Origin: an uncultured Gemmatimonadales bacterium
GTDB lineage: Bacteria > Gemmatimonadota > Gemmatimonadetes > Longimicrobiales > Gaopeijiaceae
DNA length: 21,682 nt
Reading direction: 5' to 3'
NCBI GenBank assembly: GCA_937983085.1
Contig: CALJKZ010000676.1
Location: forward strand, 1 to 21,682
Shown: positions 14,881 through 21,682 of the stretch, one piece after another
How the letters are laid out: the number at the start of each line of letters is the position of its first letter
Position numbering within the stretch: the stretch's first letter is position 1
The notes under the pieces: generated by a model
What the model saw: only the letters and a program-made list of their open reading frames with translations
Databases searched by the model: none
What the model was told of the DNA's origin: nothing
Program-made: the position numbers and the translations under genes

Positions 14881-16263
14881 ATGCGCTTCACATTCCAGAC
14901 GGAACTGCCCGACCATACGCCCCAAGAGGTCTTCGACTGGCACGAGCGGCCCGGGGCGTTCGAGCGACTCACGCCTCCGTGGGGTGACGTCGAAGTGTTG
15001 CAGAGGGCCGGGGGCATCAAGGACGGCGGGACGGTCTCCCTGAAGATTCAGCGCGGCCCCACGAGCTTCCGGTGGGATCTGCGTCATCGGGACTACGAGT
15101 ACGGACGCCAGTTTCGCGACGAGCAGGTGAGCGGGCCCATGAAGAGCTGGGTCCACACCCACCTCTTTCTTCCTCGGCCGGGCGGCGGGACCATCGTCAA
15201 GGACGAGATCGAACTGGAGGCGCCCCTAGGACCGGCGGGCGAGGCCATCGCCCCCGCGTTCGTGAAGAGGGAACTCGAGCGGCTCTTCAAGTTCCGATAC
15301 CAGAGACTCTTCACCGATCTGGCGCGCCACGCCGATTTCGCCGACAAGAAGCGCCTCTCCGTCGCCATCACCGGCGCATCGGGGCTCGTGGGCGCGAACC
15401 TGACCCACTTCCTCACCACGGGCGGGCACGAGGTGATCCCGCTGGTGCGGGACAGCCGACAGATGGACAGCGAGTCGGTCTTCTGGAACCCCACCGGGGG
15501 CGTCATCGACGAGAAGGGGCTCCTTCGGGTCGACGCCGTCGTCCATCTGGCGGGCGAGCCCATCGCATCGGGTCGCTGGACCGACGAGAAGCGCAGGGCC
15601 ATCAAGCAGAGTCGTATACGGGGTACCGAACTCATCGCCAACACCCTGGCCACCATGCGCAACGGACCGAAGGTTCTGGTTTCGTCGTCGGCGGTGGGCT
15701 TCTACGGCGATCGGGGTTCGGAGATGGTCACCGAGTCGGCCAGCTCCGGGCGCGGCTTCCTCGCCGAGGTCTGTCGGGCGTGGGAAGGAGCCACGAAGCC
15801 TGCGGAGCGCGCGGGAATCCGGGTCGTGAAGCTCCGCACGGGAATCGTTCTCTCCCAGAAGGGCGGCGCCCTCGGTCAGATGCTGCTGCCCTTCAAGCTG
15901 GGCATCGGCGGCCGGTTGGGGTCGGGGAAGCAGTACATGAGCTGGATCGACCTGGACGACCACATCGCCCTCATCCACCACGCCCTCTTCGACGAGTCCC
16001 TTCGTGGCCCCGTGAACGCCACGGCGCCCGGGCCCGTCACCAACTCGACCTTCACGTCGGCCCTGGGGCGCGCTCTCGGCAGGCCCACGGTCATTCCGGT
16101 ACCTGGCTTCGCCGTGAAGGCGCTCTTCGGAGATCTCGGGAAGGAGGCGCTTCTCTGGGGGCAGCGCGTCATTCCGGAGAAGGCTCAGGAAGCCGGGTTC
16201 GACTTCTTCTACGACTCGGTGGAAGACTCCCTGCGGTTCCAGCTCGGCCGCATGGAGGACTGA
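14881..16263 (+). CDS. SRPBCC domain - TIGR01777 epimerase-like fusion
   Basis: A 460-residue two-domain protein. Residues 1 to about 150 resemble an SRPBCC ligand-binding domain (FQTELPDHTPQEVFDWHERPGAFERLTPPW). From about 158 onward it is a short-chain dehydrogenase-like protein of the TIGR01777 (YfcH) family, with the dinucleotide-binding GASGLVG (165-171), ESVFWNPTGGVID, VHLAGEPIASGRWTDEKR, SSSAVGFYGDRG and WIDLDDHIALIHHAL. This fusion is common in bacteria, but the substrate is not established. The ATG at 14881 follows an 82-base gap after the polyprenol-kinase-like gene. That gap has a short CCCC/GGGG hairpin and no clear terminator. It converges on crtI with six bases between the stops. 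Confidence 0.9.
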   Translation: MRFTFQTELPDHTPQEVFDWHERPGAFERLTPPWGDVEVLQRAGGIKDGGTVSLKIQRGPTSFRWDLRHRDYEYGRQFRDEQVSGPMKSWVHTHLFLPRPGGGTIVKDEIELEAPLGPAGEAIAPAFVKRELERLFKFRYQRLFTDLARHADFADKKRLSVAITGASGLVGANLTHFLTTGGHEVIPLVRDSRQMDSESVFWNPTGGVIDEKGLLRVDAVVHLAGEPIASGRWTDEKRRAIKQSRIRGTELIANTLATMRNGPKVLVSSSAVGFYGDRGSEMVTESASSGRGFLAEVCRAWEGATKPAERAGIRVVKLRTGIVLSQKGGALGQMLLPFKLGIGGRLGSGKQYMSWIDLDDHIALIHHALFDESLRGPVNATAPGPVTNSTFTSALGRALGRPTVIPVPGFAVKALFGDLGKEALLWGQRVIPEKAQEAGFDFFYDSVEDSLRFQLGRMED

Positions 16264-16269
16264 CCGCGC

Positions 16270-17815
16270 TCAGCCCAGCGCGGCCACCACGCGGTCTTCG
16301 AGTTCGGCGTCCAGGGCCACCGACGCCGGCTCGTCCCAGTCCCACTGGTCCTCCAGCCCATGATCGGCGGCGATGCAGCCGTACGTGGTCTCGGCGCTGA
16401 GGATGACCCCCGGCACTCCTGCTCCGGGGTGGGTTCCAGCGCCTACGAGGTACAGGCCCTCGATGTCTTCGCTCCGGTTCTGAGGCCGGAACCACGCGGT
16501 CTGGAAGAGCGTGGGCTCGATGGCGAAGGCGTTGCCCCACGTGGCGTTGAGCTCGGTCTCGAAATCGTCGGGCGTGAAGACGTGGAGGACGTCGGTCATC
16601 TCCCGCAGGTCCTCCAGGCCCCACTCCTCCAGGTAGTCCATGACCTTGTCTGCGAACCGGGGGCCCATCTCCGACCAGTCGACTCCGGACCGGTTGTTGG
16701 CCACGGGGATGAGCACGTACATGCTCTCGCAGCCGGGCGGGGCCATGCCCGGGTCGGTTCGGGTCGGGGCGTGGAGGTACATGGAGAAGTCGTCGGGGAC
16801 CATCTTTTCGTCGAAGATGTCGTCGAGGAGCCCCTCGTACCGCTCGGTGGTTCTCGAGTTGCGGGTACTGCCTCCGGGTGCCGATGTAGAGCAGGACACA
16901 GCTCATGCTCCAGTCCTGTCGGGCCAGCTTCCGGTCGTTCCAGCGAGGGCGATGCTCGGCGTCGACGAGGGAGCCGTAGGTGTGTCCCGGATCGGCGTTG
17001 CTCGCGACGATCTCCGCGTCATAGATGCCACTCGCCGTGCGGACGCCCACGGCGCGACCCTCCTCCACGACGATCTCCTCCACTTCTGCGTCGGTCTCGA
17101 TGGTTCCACCGAGCTCGGTGAAGAGCCGACCCATGGCCTCCACCACCGAGTACATGCCGCCCCGGGTGAACCAGACACCGCCCTCGCGCTCGAGGTAGGG
17201 GATCATGAGGTAGATGGACGGCGTCTTGAACGGATTGCCGCCGACGAACAGAGGGTGGAACGAGAAGATGAAGCGGTGGCGGAAGTCCTTGAAGAACCGG
17301 TTCACGAAGGTGGTCACCGGCACGAAAGCCCCGAGCTTCAGCACCGTGGGCATGAAGCGGATCATGGACGCGATGGTGTCGAAAGGCTTCGACCCGAGCC
17401 GGTCGGCGATGATGGCGTCGTAGATAGGGCGTGTCTTGGCCAGGAATCGATCCAGGTTCGACGCATCCCGCTCGTTGAAGCGCGCCATCTGCTCGCGCAT
17501 GCGATCCACGTCTCCGACGTAGTCGATGTGCGTCCCGTCGTGGAAGTAGATGCGGTAGTACGGGTCCAGGGGCACGAGATCGACGTAGTCGGTAAAGCGG
17601 CGACCGCCGGCCCGGAAGACCGAGTCGATGATCTCCGGGGCCGTGATGAGACTCGGCCCCATGTCGAAGACGTAGCCAGAGTCCTTCAACTGGTATGCGC
17701 GTCCCCCGATCTGCTCCCTCTTTTCCAGAAGGGTCACGTCGAGACCCGCGCCCTGCAGCCGTATGGCGAGGGACAGCCCTCCGAACCCGCTGCCGATGAC
17801 CACGGCCTTCTTCAT
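16270..17815 (-). pseudogene. crtI: Phytoene desaturase, frameshifted
   Basis: Carotenoid desaturase that converts phytoene to lycopene or related products. From the ATG at 17815 the frame shows the FAD site VVIGSGFGGLSLAIRLQGAG, then IGGRAYQL and FDMGPSLIT, and runs well to YPQLENH at 16847. There it switches: the family sequence resumes one base later in another frame (ERYEGLLDDIFDEKMV) and continues to the conserved LVGAGTHPGAGVPGVILSAETT and a stop at 16270. Homologues have about five residues between the H and E/RY positions, so a deletion of about 14 bases explains both the missing residues and the shift. The two parts make about 514 residues, near family size. No other lesion is visible, so the break is recent or an assembly error. 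The original frame runs on without function to 16169. Confidence 0.88.
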
Positions 17816-17986
17816 GACGATCTCCTGGAGTTGATCAGGCCGCTTCCGGCGAGGAAGATCTTTCGGGGCAGGGAGGTGAAGGCACGCTCCGTGAGGTTGT
17901 CGTAGTCGTTGCGGCGAATCTCACGGTGGATTCCTCGATAGGCCGAAGCCGCCGCCGGCGGGCCAGATGGAACTCTGCTTCGTCAT
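17812..17986 (-). pseudogene. crtB: Phytoene synthase remnant (large internal deletion)
   Basis: Phytoene synthase normally has about 300 residues, and only about 58 codons remain between the regulator gene and crtI. A start (ATG 17986-17984, overlapping the regulator stop as ATGA) opens a short frame beginning MTKQSSIWPAGGG that soon stops. In another frame the remnant reads AAASAYRGIHREIRRNDYDN and ERAFTSLPRKIFLAG, which matches the C-terminal end of bacterial CrtB (YRxI..EI...YD....RA....RK). It ends in a TGA overlapping the crtI ATG. Both ends of an original crtB with normal operon overlaps thus survive while the middle is gone. The C-terminal frame is also in frame with the regulator past its stop. 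The deletion junction probably lies in the GGCGGCGGC tract. Confidence 0.82.
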
Positions 17987-18939
17987 GTGTCCTTCCCGTT
18001 GCGGCCCAGGCCGGAGTCGAGGGCTTCCGTCAGCGTGCGGCATTCCTGCAGGAACGACACGGACTCGAAGGGGCCATCGTTCACACGACCCTCGAGCCCG
18101 ATGAAGGACGGCCCGCCGAAGACCACCGAGTAGGGGCGGGCGCGGTCATAGAACTCGCCGAGGATCTCCAGCGTCCTGGACACGTCCCCCATGGTGCCGG
18201 AGGGGGGGAGGGAGACGCACACGAGGGACGCCTCGCGGCTCATCTGGATGACACCGAAGTCTTCCGCCGGAACGTCGGCCCCGGGGTAGAAGACCTTCCA
18301 TCCGGCACGCTCGAGGAGAAGCCTCACGCAGAGCGCGCCGATCTGGTGCTGGTTGCCCTCGATGGTTCCAACCACGGCGACGGGCCGGGGGGGGCGGGAC
18401 GCCCCGTTCCCGGAGACGTCGAGGTTCGAGTCCTGCGTGTCCATCCACTCGCGACGAAGGGCCACGAGCGCGCCGGTGACGGCCTGGGAGACCATGTGTT
18501 CGTCGCCGACCCTCAGCCTCCCGTTCTGCCACTCCTCGCCCACCGCAGCCATCAGTCCGCGGATTCCGAAATCGCAGAAGTCCGGGAAGCTCACCACCCC
18601 GTCCCGACCCAGCGCGACGTACAGCTCCTCGAGCCGGTCGAAGTCGCCGCGACGCGCCCACTGGAGGGCGAGGGCATGGAGAGCCCCGTACGAACCGTTC
18701 TCCACGTCCCGGAGCGCGGTCCAGACGTGAGGCTCGAAGGGGCGAAAGGGCGTGAGGATGGTGCGTATTCCCCGCTGGCGAGCGAACTCCACCGCCGAGT
18801 CGACCCGGATCCGCCGATGCCCACCGGGCGTCTGCTCGTACGACAACTCGCCGTCGTTACACCACCGCTTGACGGTGGAGGGATGCACGTCGAGGAGCGC
18901 GGCTGTTTCCGTGCTGGTGAGTTCGACTTTGCTCTTCAT
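17983..18939 (-). CDS. carH: CarH/LitR-type B12-dependent photoreceptor transcription regulator
   Basis: A 318-residue regulator with an N-terminal MerR-like helix-turn-helix (TSTETAALLDVHPSTVKRWCNDGEL, then GGHRRI) and a C-terminal cobalamin-binding domain. The middle four-helix region shows W137 followed nine residues later by E147-H148 (the Wx9EH motif). The B12 domain has H198 in EGNQHQIG, the expected lower axial ligand, though the usual D/E of DxHxxG is N here. In known CarH proteins these residues bind adenosylcobalamin, whose photolysis breaks the tetramer and releases DNA to induce carotenoid genes. The ATG at 18939 is preferred because homology starts there. A start at 18993 would add 18 unconserved residues. 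It is the first gene of the operon whose crtB and crtI are now broken. Confidence 0.88.
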   Translation of the reverse strand: MKSKVELTSTETAALLDVHPSTVKRWCNDGELSYEQTPGGHRRIRVDSAVEFARQRGIRTILTPFRPFEPHVWTALRDVENGSYGALHALALQWARRGDFDRLEELYVALGRDGVVSFPDFCDFGIRGLMAAVGEEWQNGRLRVGDEHMVSQAVTGALVALRREWMDTQDSNLDVSGNGASRPPRPVAVVGTIEGNQHQIGALCVRLLLERAGWKVFYPGADVPAEDFGVIQMSREASLVCVSLPPSGTMGDVSRTLEILGEFYDRARPYSVVFGGPSFIGLEGRVNDGPFESVSFLQECRTLTEALDSGLGRNGKDT

Positions 18940-18984
18940 TCGCTCATGCCTTCGCCTCCGATCGGTTTTCGGATGGCGGGCCTT

Positions 18985-19012
18985 AGATAACAAGCACTAA
19001 AACGATTGTAGA
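18985..19012 (-). promoter_or_regulatory. Candidate carH promoter with overlapping palindrome
   Basis: On the minus strand TCTACA (19012-19007) and TTATCT (18990-18985), 16 bases apart, resemble -35 and -10 boxes in an AT-rich island within GC-rich DNA. A 15-base imperfect palindrome, CTACAA-TCG-TTTTAG on the minus strand (18997-19011, one mismatch), covers the -35 box and most of the spacer. It is a reasonable operator for the autoregulated photoreceptor repressor. Confidence 0.45.
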
Positions 19013-19179
19013 TAGAAGAATGAGCGTTTATGGCTTTGCTGTCAAGGCGAGGTGGGGTACAAATCGATCACGAGGGCTGAAGTGACCGTTTTCAGGGAGG
19101 AGACAGGGGGCATGGACTACCGGGCACGGGGCCAGTCCGGAACGTCCTGGGGGCCGACCTCGTCGGACTGCGCCCGACG

Positions 19180-19833
19180 CTACCAGTCCGGGAGGATCTC
19201 ACCCTCGTCGTTAAGACCCGGGTAGGGCCGACCCTCGGCCCTGCGTTGCGCGGCGATGGACGGATAGGCCCACTCGAAGAGCCGGCGCTCGAACTCGTCC
19301 TCGGGAATGCGACACGCGTCGTACAGGCCCGCGGCCTGTCGCTGCCGCGCGGCCTCGAAGAGGAGGAGGGCGGTGGCCACGGACACGTTCAGGGAGTGGA
19401 CCATGCCCAGCATGGGGATCCGGACGCGCTCGTCGGCCAGAGCCAGGCCCTCGTCGGAGACGCCGTGAAGCTCGGCGCCCATCATCAGCGCCACCGGGCC
19501 CGTGTAGTCCGCGTCCCGGAAGTCCACAGAATCCGGGGACGGGTGCGCTGCGACGATGCGAAACCCCCGGTCGCTGAGACGACGCGCGGCGAGGGTCGTG
19601 CTCGAATGCATTTTCACGCGAATCCACTTCTTGGTGCCGGCCGACGCGCCGTGATGGAGATCCAGGCCATCGGATCCGGCGACCACGTGGGCTTCCAGAA
19701 CGCCGGCGGCGTCGCAGTTCCGCAGGATGGCGGAGAAGTTGTGCGACTTGTGCACGCCGTCCATGAGTACCGTCAGGTCCGGCTGTCGACGGGCCAGCGT
19801 GCGGCGCAGGCGTCGGAAGCGGTCGGGATTCAT
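19180..19833 (-). CDS. trmH: tRNA (guanosine-18-2'-O)-methyltransferase
   Basis: SPOUT-family enzyme that methylates the 2'-OH of G18 in the tRNA D-loop using S-adenosylmethionine. It has 217 residues, near the 229 of the E. coli enzyme, and follows it along the whole length. Visible blocks are MNPDRFRRLRRTLARRQPDLTVLMDGVHKSHNFSAILRNCDA (given as residues 1-42), MMGAELHGVSDEGLALAD, the SAM-knot region IPMLGMVHSLNVSVATALLLFEA and a C-terminal RLFEWAYPSIAAQRR. The arginine in the NFSAILRNCDA motif is the catalytic residue of the family. The gene stands alone on the minus strand, about 40 bases after the unknown membrane protein gene. No terminator with a U-tract is visible behind it. Confidence 0.95.
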   Translation of the reverse strand: MNPDRFRRLRRTLARRQPDLTVLMDGVHKSHNFSAILRNCDAAGVLEAHVVAGSDGLDLHHGASAGTKKWIRVKMHSSTTLAARRLSDRGFRIVAAHPSPDSVDFRDADYTGPVALMMGAELHGVSDEGLALADERVRIPMLGMVHSLNVSVATALLLFEAARQRQAAGLYDACRIPEDEFERRLFEWAYPSIAAQRRAEGRPYPGLNDEGEILPDW

Positions 19834-19875
19834 GGTGGCGGGAGACCGCGCAGCCCGCCGGGGGCGTGGCCGCGG

Positions 19876-20394
19876 CTAGTCCGCGTCCTCCGGACCCTTT
19901 GTCGATACGAGGCGGAGGCCGCCGGCGAGGGCGGCGGCACCGAGCACGTTCATGGCGATGATCCACTCGAGCCCCACCGAGTCCAGCGCCACCGTCGAGC
20001 CCGTGATGGCGACGGTGAGGAAGAAGGCCAGCGTGCACAGGAGGGCGACGAAGCCGAAGCGCACCAGCCGGCCGGGCTTGGACCAGTCGAAGAGCAAGGA
20101 GGCCGCCACCCCTACGGCGGCGAACAGGATGAAGTGGGTGGCGGTGAGGGTGAGCACCTGGTAGCCGGCCCACAGGGCCGACAGGACCCCGGACAAGCTT
20201 CCCAGATCGAGGGCACCGCCTCCGGGTCCCAGAGACGCGCCCGACAGGACGCCCGGTGTGGACATGGGCTGCAGGCGGACGGCGTCGAGAATGAAGAAGG
20301 AGATCTCCACCGTGGCCGCCGAAAGGGCGCCAGCCTCCGCTCCTCGTGCCACGCGCTGATAGACCTGCACCGCCGTCTCCCGCTCGAGGGGCAT
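19876..20394 (-). CDS. Unknown small integral membrane protein
   Basis: I do not recognise this protein. From the ATG at 20394 it has 172 residues with four hydrophobic segments (for example GYQVLTLTATHFILFAAVGVAASLLF, RFGFVALLCTLAFFLTVAIT and WIIAMNVLGAAALAGGL), so it is an inner-membrane protein. The frame can be extended to 20529, but the extra 45 residues are polar, compositionally odd and run into the upstream region of the divergent peptidase gene, so I prefer the shorter form. Codon use resembles neighbouring genes. It lies in the same direction as trmH, 42 bases ahead of it, and might share its transcript. No catalytic motif is visible. Confidence 0.65.
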   Translation of the reverse strand: MPLERETAVQVYQRVARGAEAGALSAATVEISFFILDAVRLQPMSTPGVLSGASLGPGGGALDLGSLSGVLSALWAGYQVLTLTATHFILFAAVGVAASLLFDWSKPGRLVRFGFVALLCTLAFFLTVAITGSTVALDSVGLEWIIAMNVLGAAALAGGLRLVSTKGPEDAD

Positions 20395-20546
20395 GCCCGA
20401 CCCCACCACCCGACTGCGGTCATAGTGGGCACCCGGCCCGAAGCGCGCAACGCGATCTCGGCCCGTCGTGTCCGGGGCTTGCCCGGGGAGGCGAGAGTCG
20501 GCATATGCCCCGGGTCGAACGACTTCCATCTGATAGGCAGACCTCG

Positions 20547-21680
20547 ATGCGCTCCGAGCTTTCTCCCCTCCGGCTTCTCACTCTCGCGTTCGTGGTGTCC
20601 GTGACCGCATGGTCCGCCGAGGTCCACGCCCAGGCGTCCCACACCACCGAGTCCCCACGGGCTGGAGAGGCCGGCTTCGTCGGCGGGGAGGGCTCGGCCA
20701 ACTGGGAGCTGGCGGCCCGATGGGCGCCCTACAATACCAGCGACATGCTCTACTCGGTGACCGTGGCGCCGCGTTGGATCCAGGGAACGGACGACTTCTG
20801 GTACGAGTGGGAGAACGCCGACGGTACGTGGTACTACATCGTCGATCCCACGACCCGATCGAAGCGGCAGATCTTCGACCGGGATGCGTTGGCCGCAGAG
20901 CTGACCCGGATCACGAGGGATCCCTGGGACGGTCAGAACCTGCCCATCGAGAACATCCGTTTCATCGATGGCAACACCCTCCAGTTCGACGTGGACGTGA
21001 GCAAGGACCCCGATGGCACCCAGGCGTCGGGTGAAGAGGAGGGTGACACGCAGGAGGAGGGCGACGGCGACGAGGGAGACGACGACGACATCGTCTTCCA
21101 CTTCGAGTTCGACATCGACACACAGACGCTGCGCCGCCTCGAGGAGTACGAAGAGCCCGACGACCACCCGAACTGGGCCAGTGTTTCCCCCGACGGCCAG
21201 CGGGTCGTCTTCGCGCGCAACCATAACCTGTACATGATCACCGGCGCGGAGTACGCCGAGATCCTCGAGGCTCGTAGGGGCAAGTCGGGTGACGATGCCG
21301 AAGAGGCCGAGGATTCGGTGCAGGTCAACGAGGTCCAGCTCACCACCGACGGCGAGGCCTACTACTCGTACATGGCCAACTCGTCGGGTCGGGGCGTCAA
21401 CGACGTCGACAAGGACGAAGAGTGGGCGAAGCGACATCGCGCCGCCCTGTCGTGGTCCCACGACTCCCAGAAGTTCGCCCTCGTGCGCTCCGACCAGCGC
21501 GAGGTGGGGATGCTCTTCGTCATCCACAACACGGGTCACGACCGGCAGGAGGTGGAGAGCTACAAGTACGACATGCCCGGCGAGGAGGACGTTACCCAGC
21601 AGGCCATCCACGTCTTCGACTTCGGTGACATGGAGATGTCCACCATCGAGGAAGATCCCGTGGAGGATCAGAGAATGTAG
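20547..21680 (+). CDS. S9-family (DPP IV-like) peptidase, N-terminal beta-propeller part; stop at window edge
   Basis: The ATG at 20547 starts a signal peptide: a short basic end, the hydrophobic LLTLAFVVSVTAW and a cleavage site about after VHA (residue 28). The product is therefore exported. The body matches the N-terminal beta-propeller of dipeptidyl-peptidase IV-like enzymes: FWYEWENADGTWYYIVDP, WASVSPDGQRVVFARNHNLYMI, LSWSHDSQKFALVRSDQREV and YDMPGEEDVTQQAIHVFDF. The catalytic alpha/beta-hydrolase domain should follow, yet a TAG ends the frame at 21678-21680, leaving 377 residues of about 750 or more. The stop falls two bases before the window end. It may be a nonsense mutation, a frameshift just before it or a sequence error. 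A strongly acidic insert rich in Glu and Asp occupies about residues 157-181. An upstream ATG at 20505 is possible but gives a poorer signal peptide. Confidence 0.82.
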   Translation: MRSELSPLRLLTLAFVVSVTAWSAEVHAQASHTTESPRAGEAGFVGGEGSANWELAARWAPYNTSDMLYSVTVAPRWIQGTDDFWYEWENADGTWYYIVDPTTRSKRQIFDRDALAAELTRITRDPWDGQNLPIENIRFIDGNTLQFDVDVSKDPDGTQASGEEEGDTQEEGDGDEGDDDDIVFHFEFDIDTQTLRRLEEYEEPDDHPNWASVSPDGQRVVFARNHNLYMITGAEYAEILEARRGKSGDDAEEAEDSVQVNEVQLTTDGEAYYSYMANSSGRGVNDVDKDEEWAKRHRAALSWSHDSQKFALVRSDQREVGMLFVIHNTGHDRQEVESYKYDMPGEEDVTQQAIHVFDFGDMEMSTIEEDPVEDQRM

Positions 21681-21682
21681 GT

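Noticed and set aside
19112..19228. Small plus-strand frame behind a GGGAGGAG ribosome-binding-like sequence
   Set aside because: It overlaps the trmH 3' end in antisense and its composition is not protein-like, so the purine-rich sequence alone is not enough.
20395..20529. 45-residue N-terminal extension of the unknown membrane protein
   Set aside because: The segment is polar and reaches into the upstream region of the divergent peptidase gene. The ATG at 20394 is the more natural start.
1..21682. tRNA or rRNA genes, CRISPR arrays, insertion sequences, attachment sites
   Set aside because: None could be recognised by eye: no spaced direct repeat arrays, no transposase motifs and no cloverleaf-like sequences were found.

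Overview
This is a GC-rich, gene-dense window from a Gram-negative bacterium. Support for that comes from a TonB-dependent receptor ending in phenylalanine, a secreted S9-type peptidase, and many genes joined by 4-22 base overlaps. The mix of genes (TonB receptor, DPP IV-like peptidase, CarH-type photoreceptor regulator, carotenoid genes) would fit Gemmatimonadota or a related soil or marine lineage. That placement is inference, not proof. No gene-free stretch exceeds 300 bases. The two longest gaps, about 240 bases each, lie before argH and upstream of the CarH-type regulator, and both hold candidate regulatory sites.

Left part (1-5984): the end of a TonB receptor, a zinc-finger thioredoxin overlapping argR, then argH behind a promoter with an ARG-box-like palindrome and a large structured leader. 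Convergent to argH is a feedback-regulated type I-beta DAHP synthase. Its upstream region has the layout of a classical attenuator: a 27-codon leader peptide with Tyr-Tyr-Trp codons, a strong terminator and a competing antiterminator pairing. Divergent from it are rpiA and rpe, which overlap.

Middle part (6057-14798): seven tightly spaced genes form a probable operon. They encode an Hpt protein, a DivK-like receiver, a membrane hybrid kinase with two receivers, a receiver-degenerate GGDEF-receiver protein, a membrane-anchored HEAT-repeat protein, a processive family 2 glycosyltransferase and a polyprenol/phytol kinase-like membrane protein. The order suggests a phosphorelay controlling synthesis of a surface or exopolysaccharide. 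This is the best candidate here for an undescribed system. The GGDEF motif reads GGGEF, so the c-di-GMP-style output has probably become a signalling or scaffold module.

Right part (14881-21682): an SRPBCC-TIGR01777 epimerase-like fusion converges on a carotenoid operon on the minus strand. That operon has an intact CarH-type B12 photoreceptor regulator, but its two biosynthetic genes are broken. crtB is reduced to a remnant of about 58 codons, and crtI has a frameshift that fits a deletion of about 14 bases. Beyond it lie trmH, a small unknown membrane protein and the N-terminal part of a DPP IV-like S9 peptidase that meets a stop codon at the window edge.
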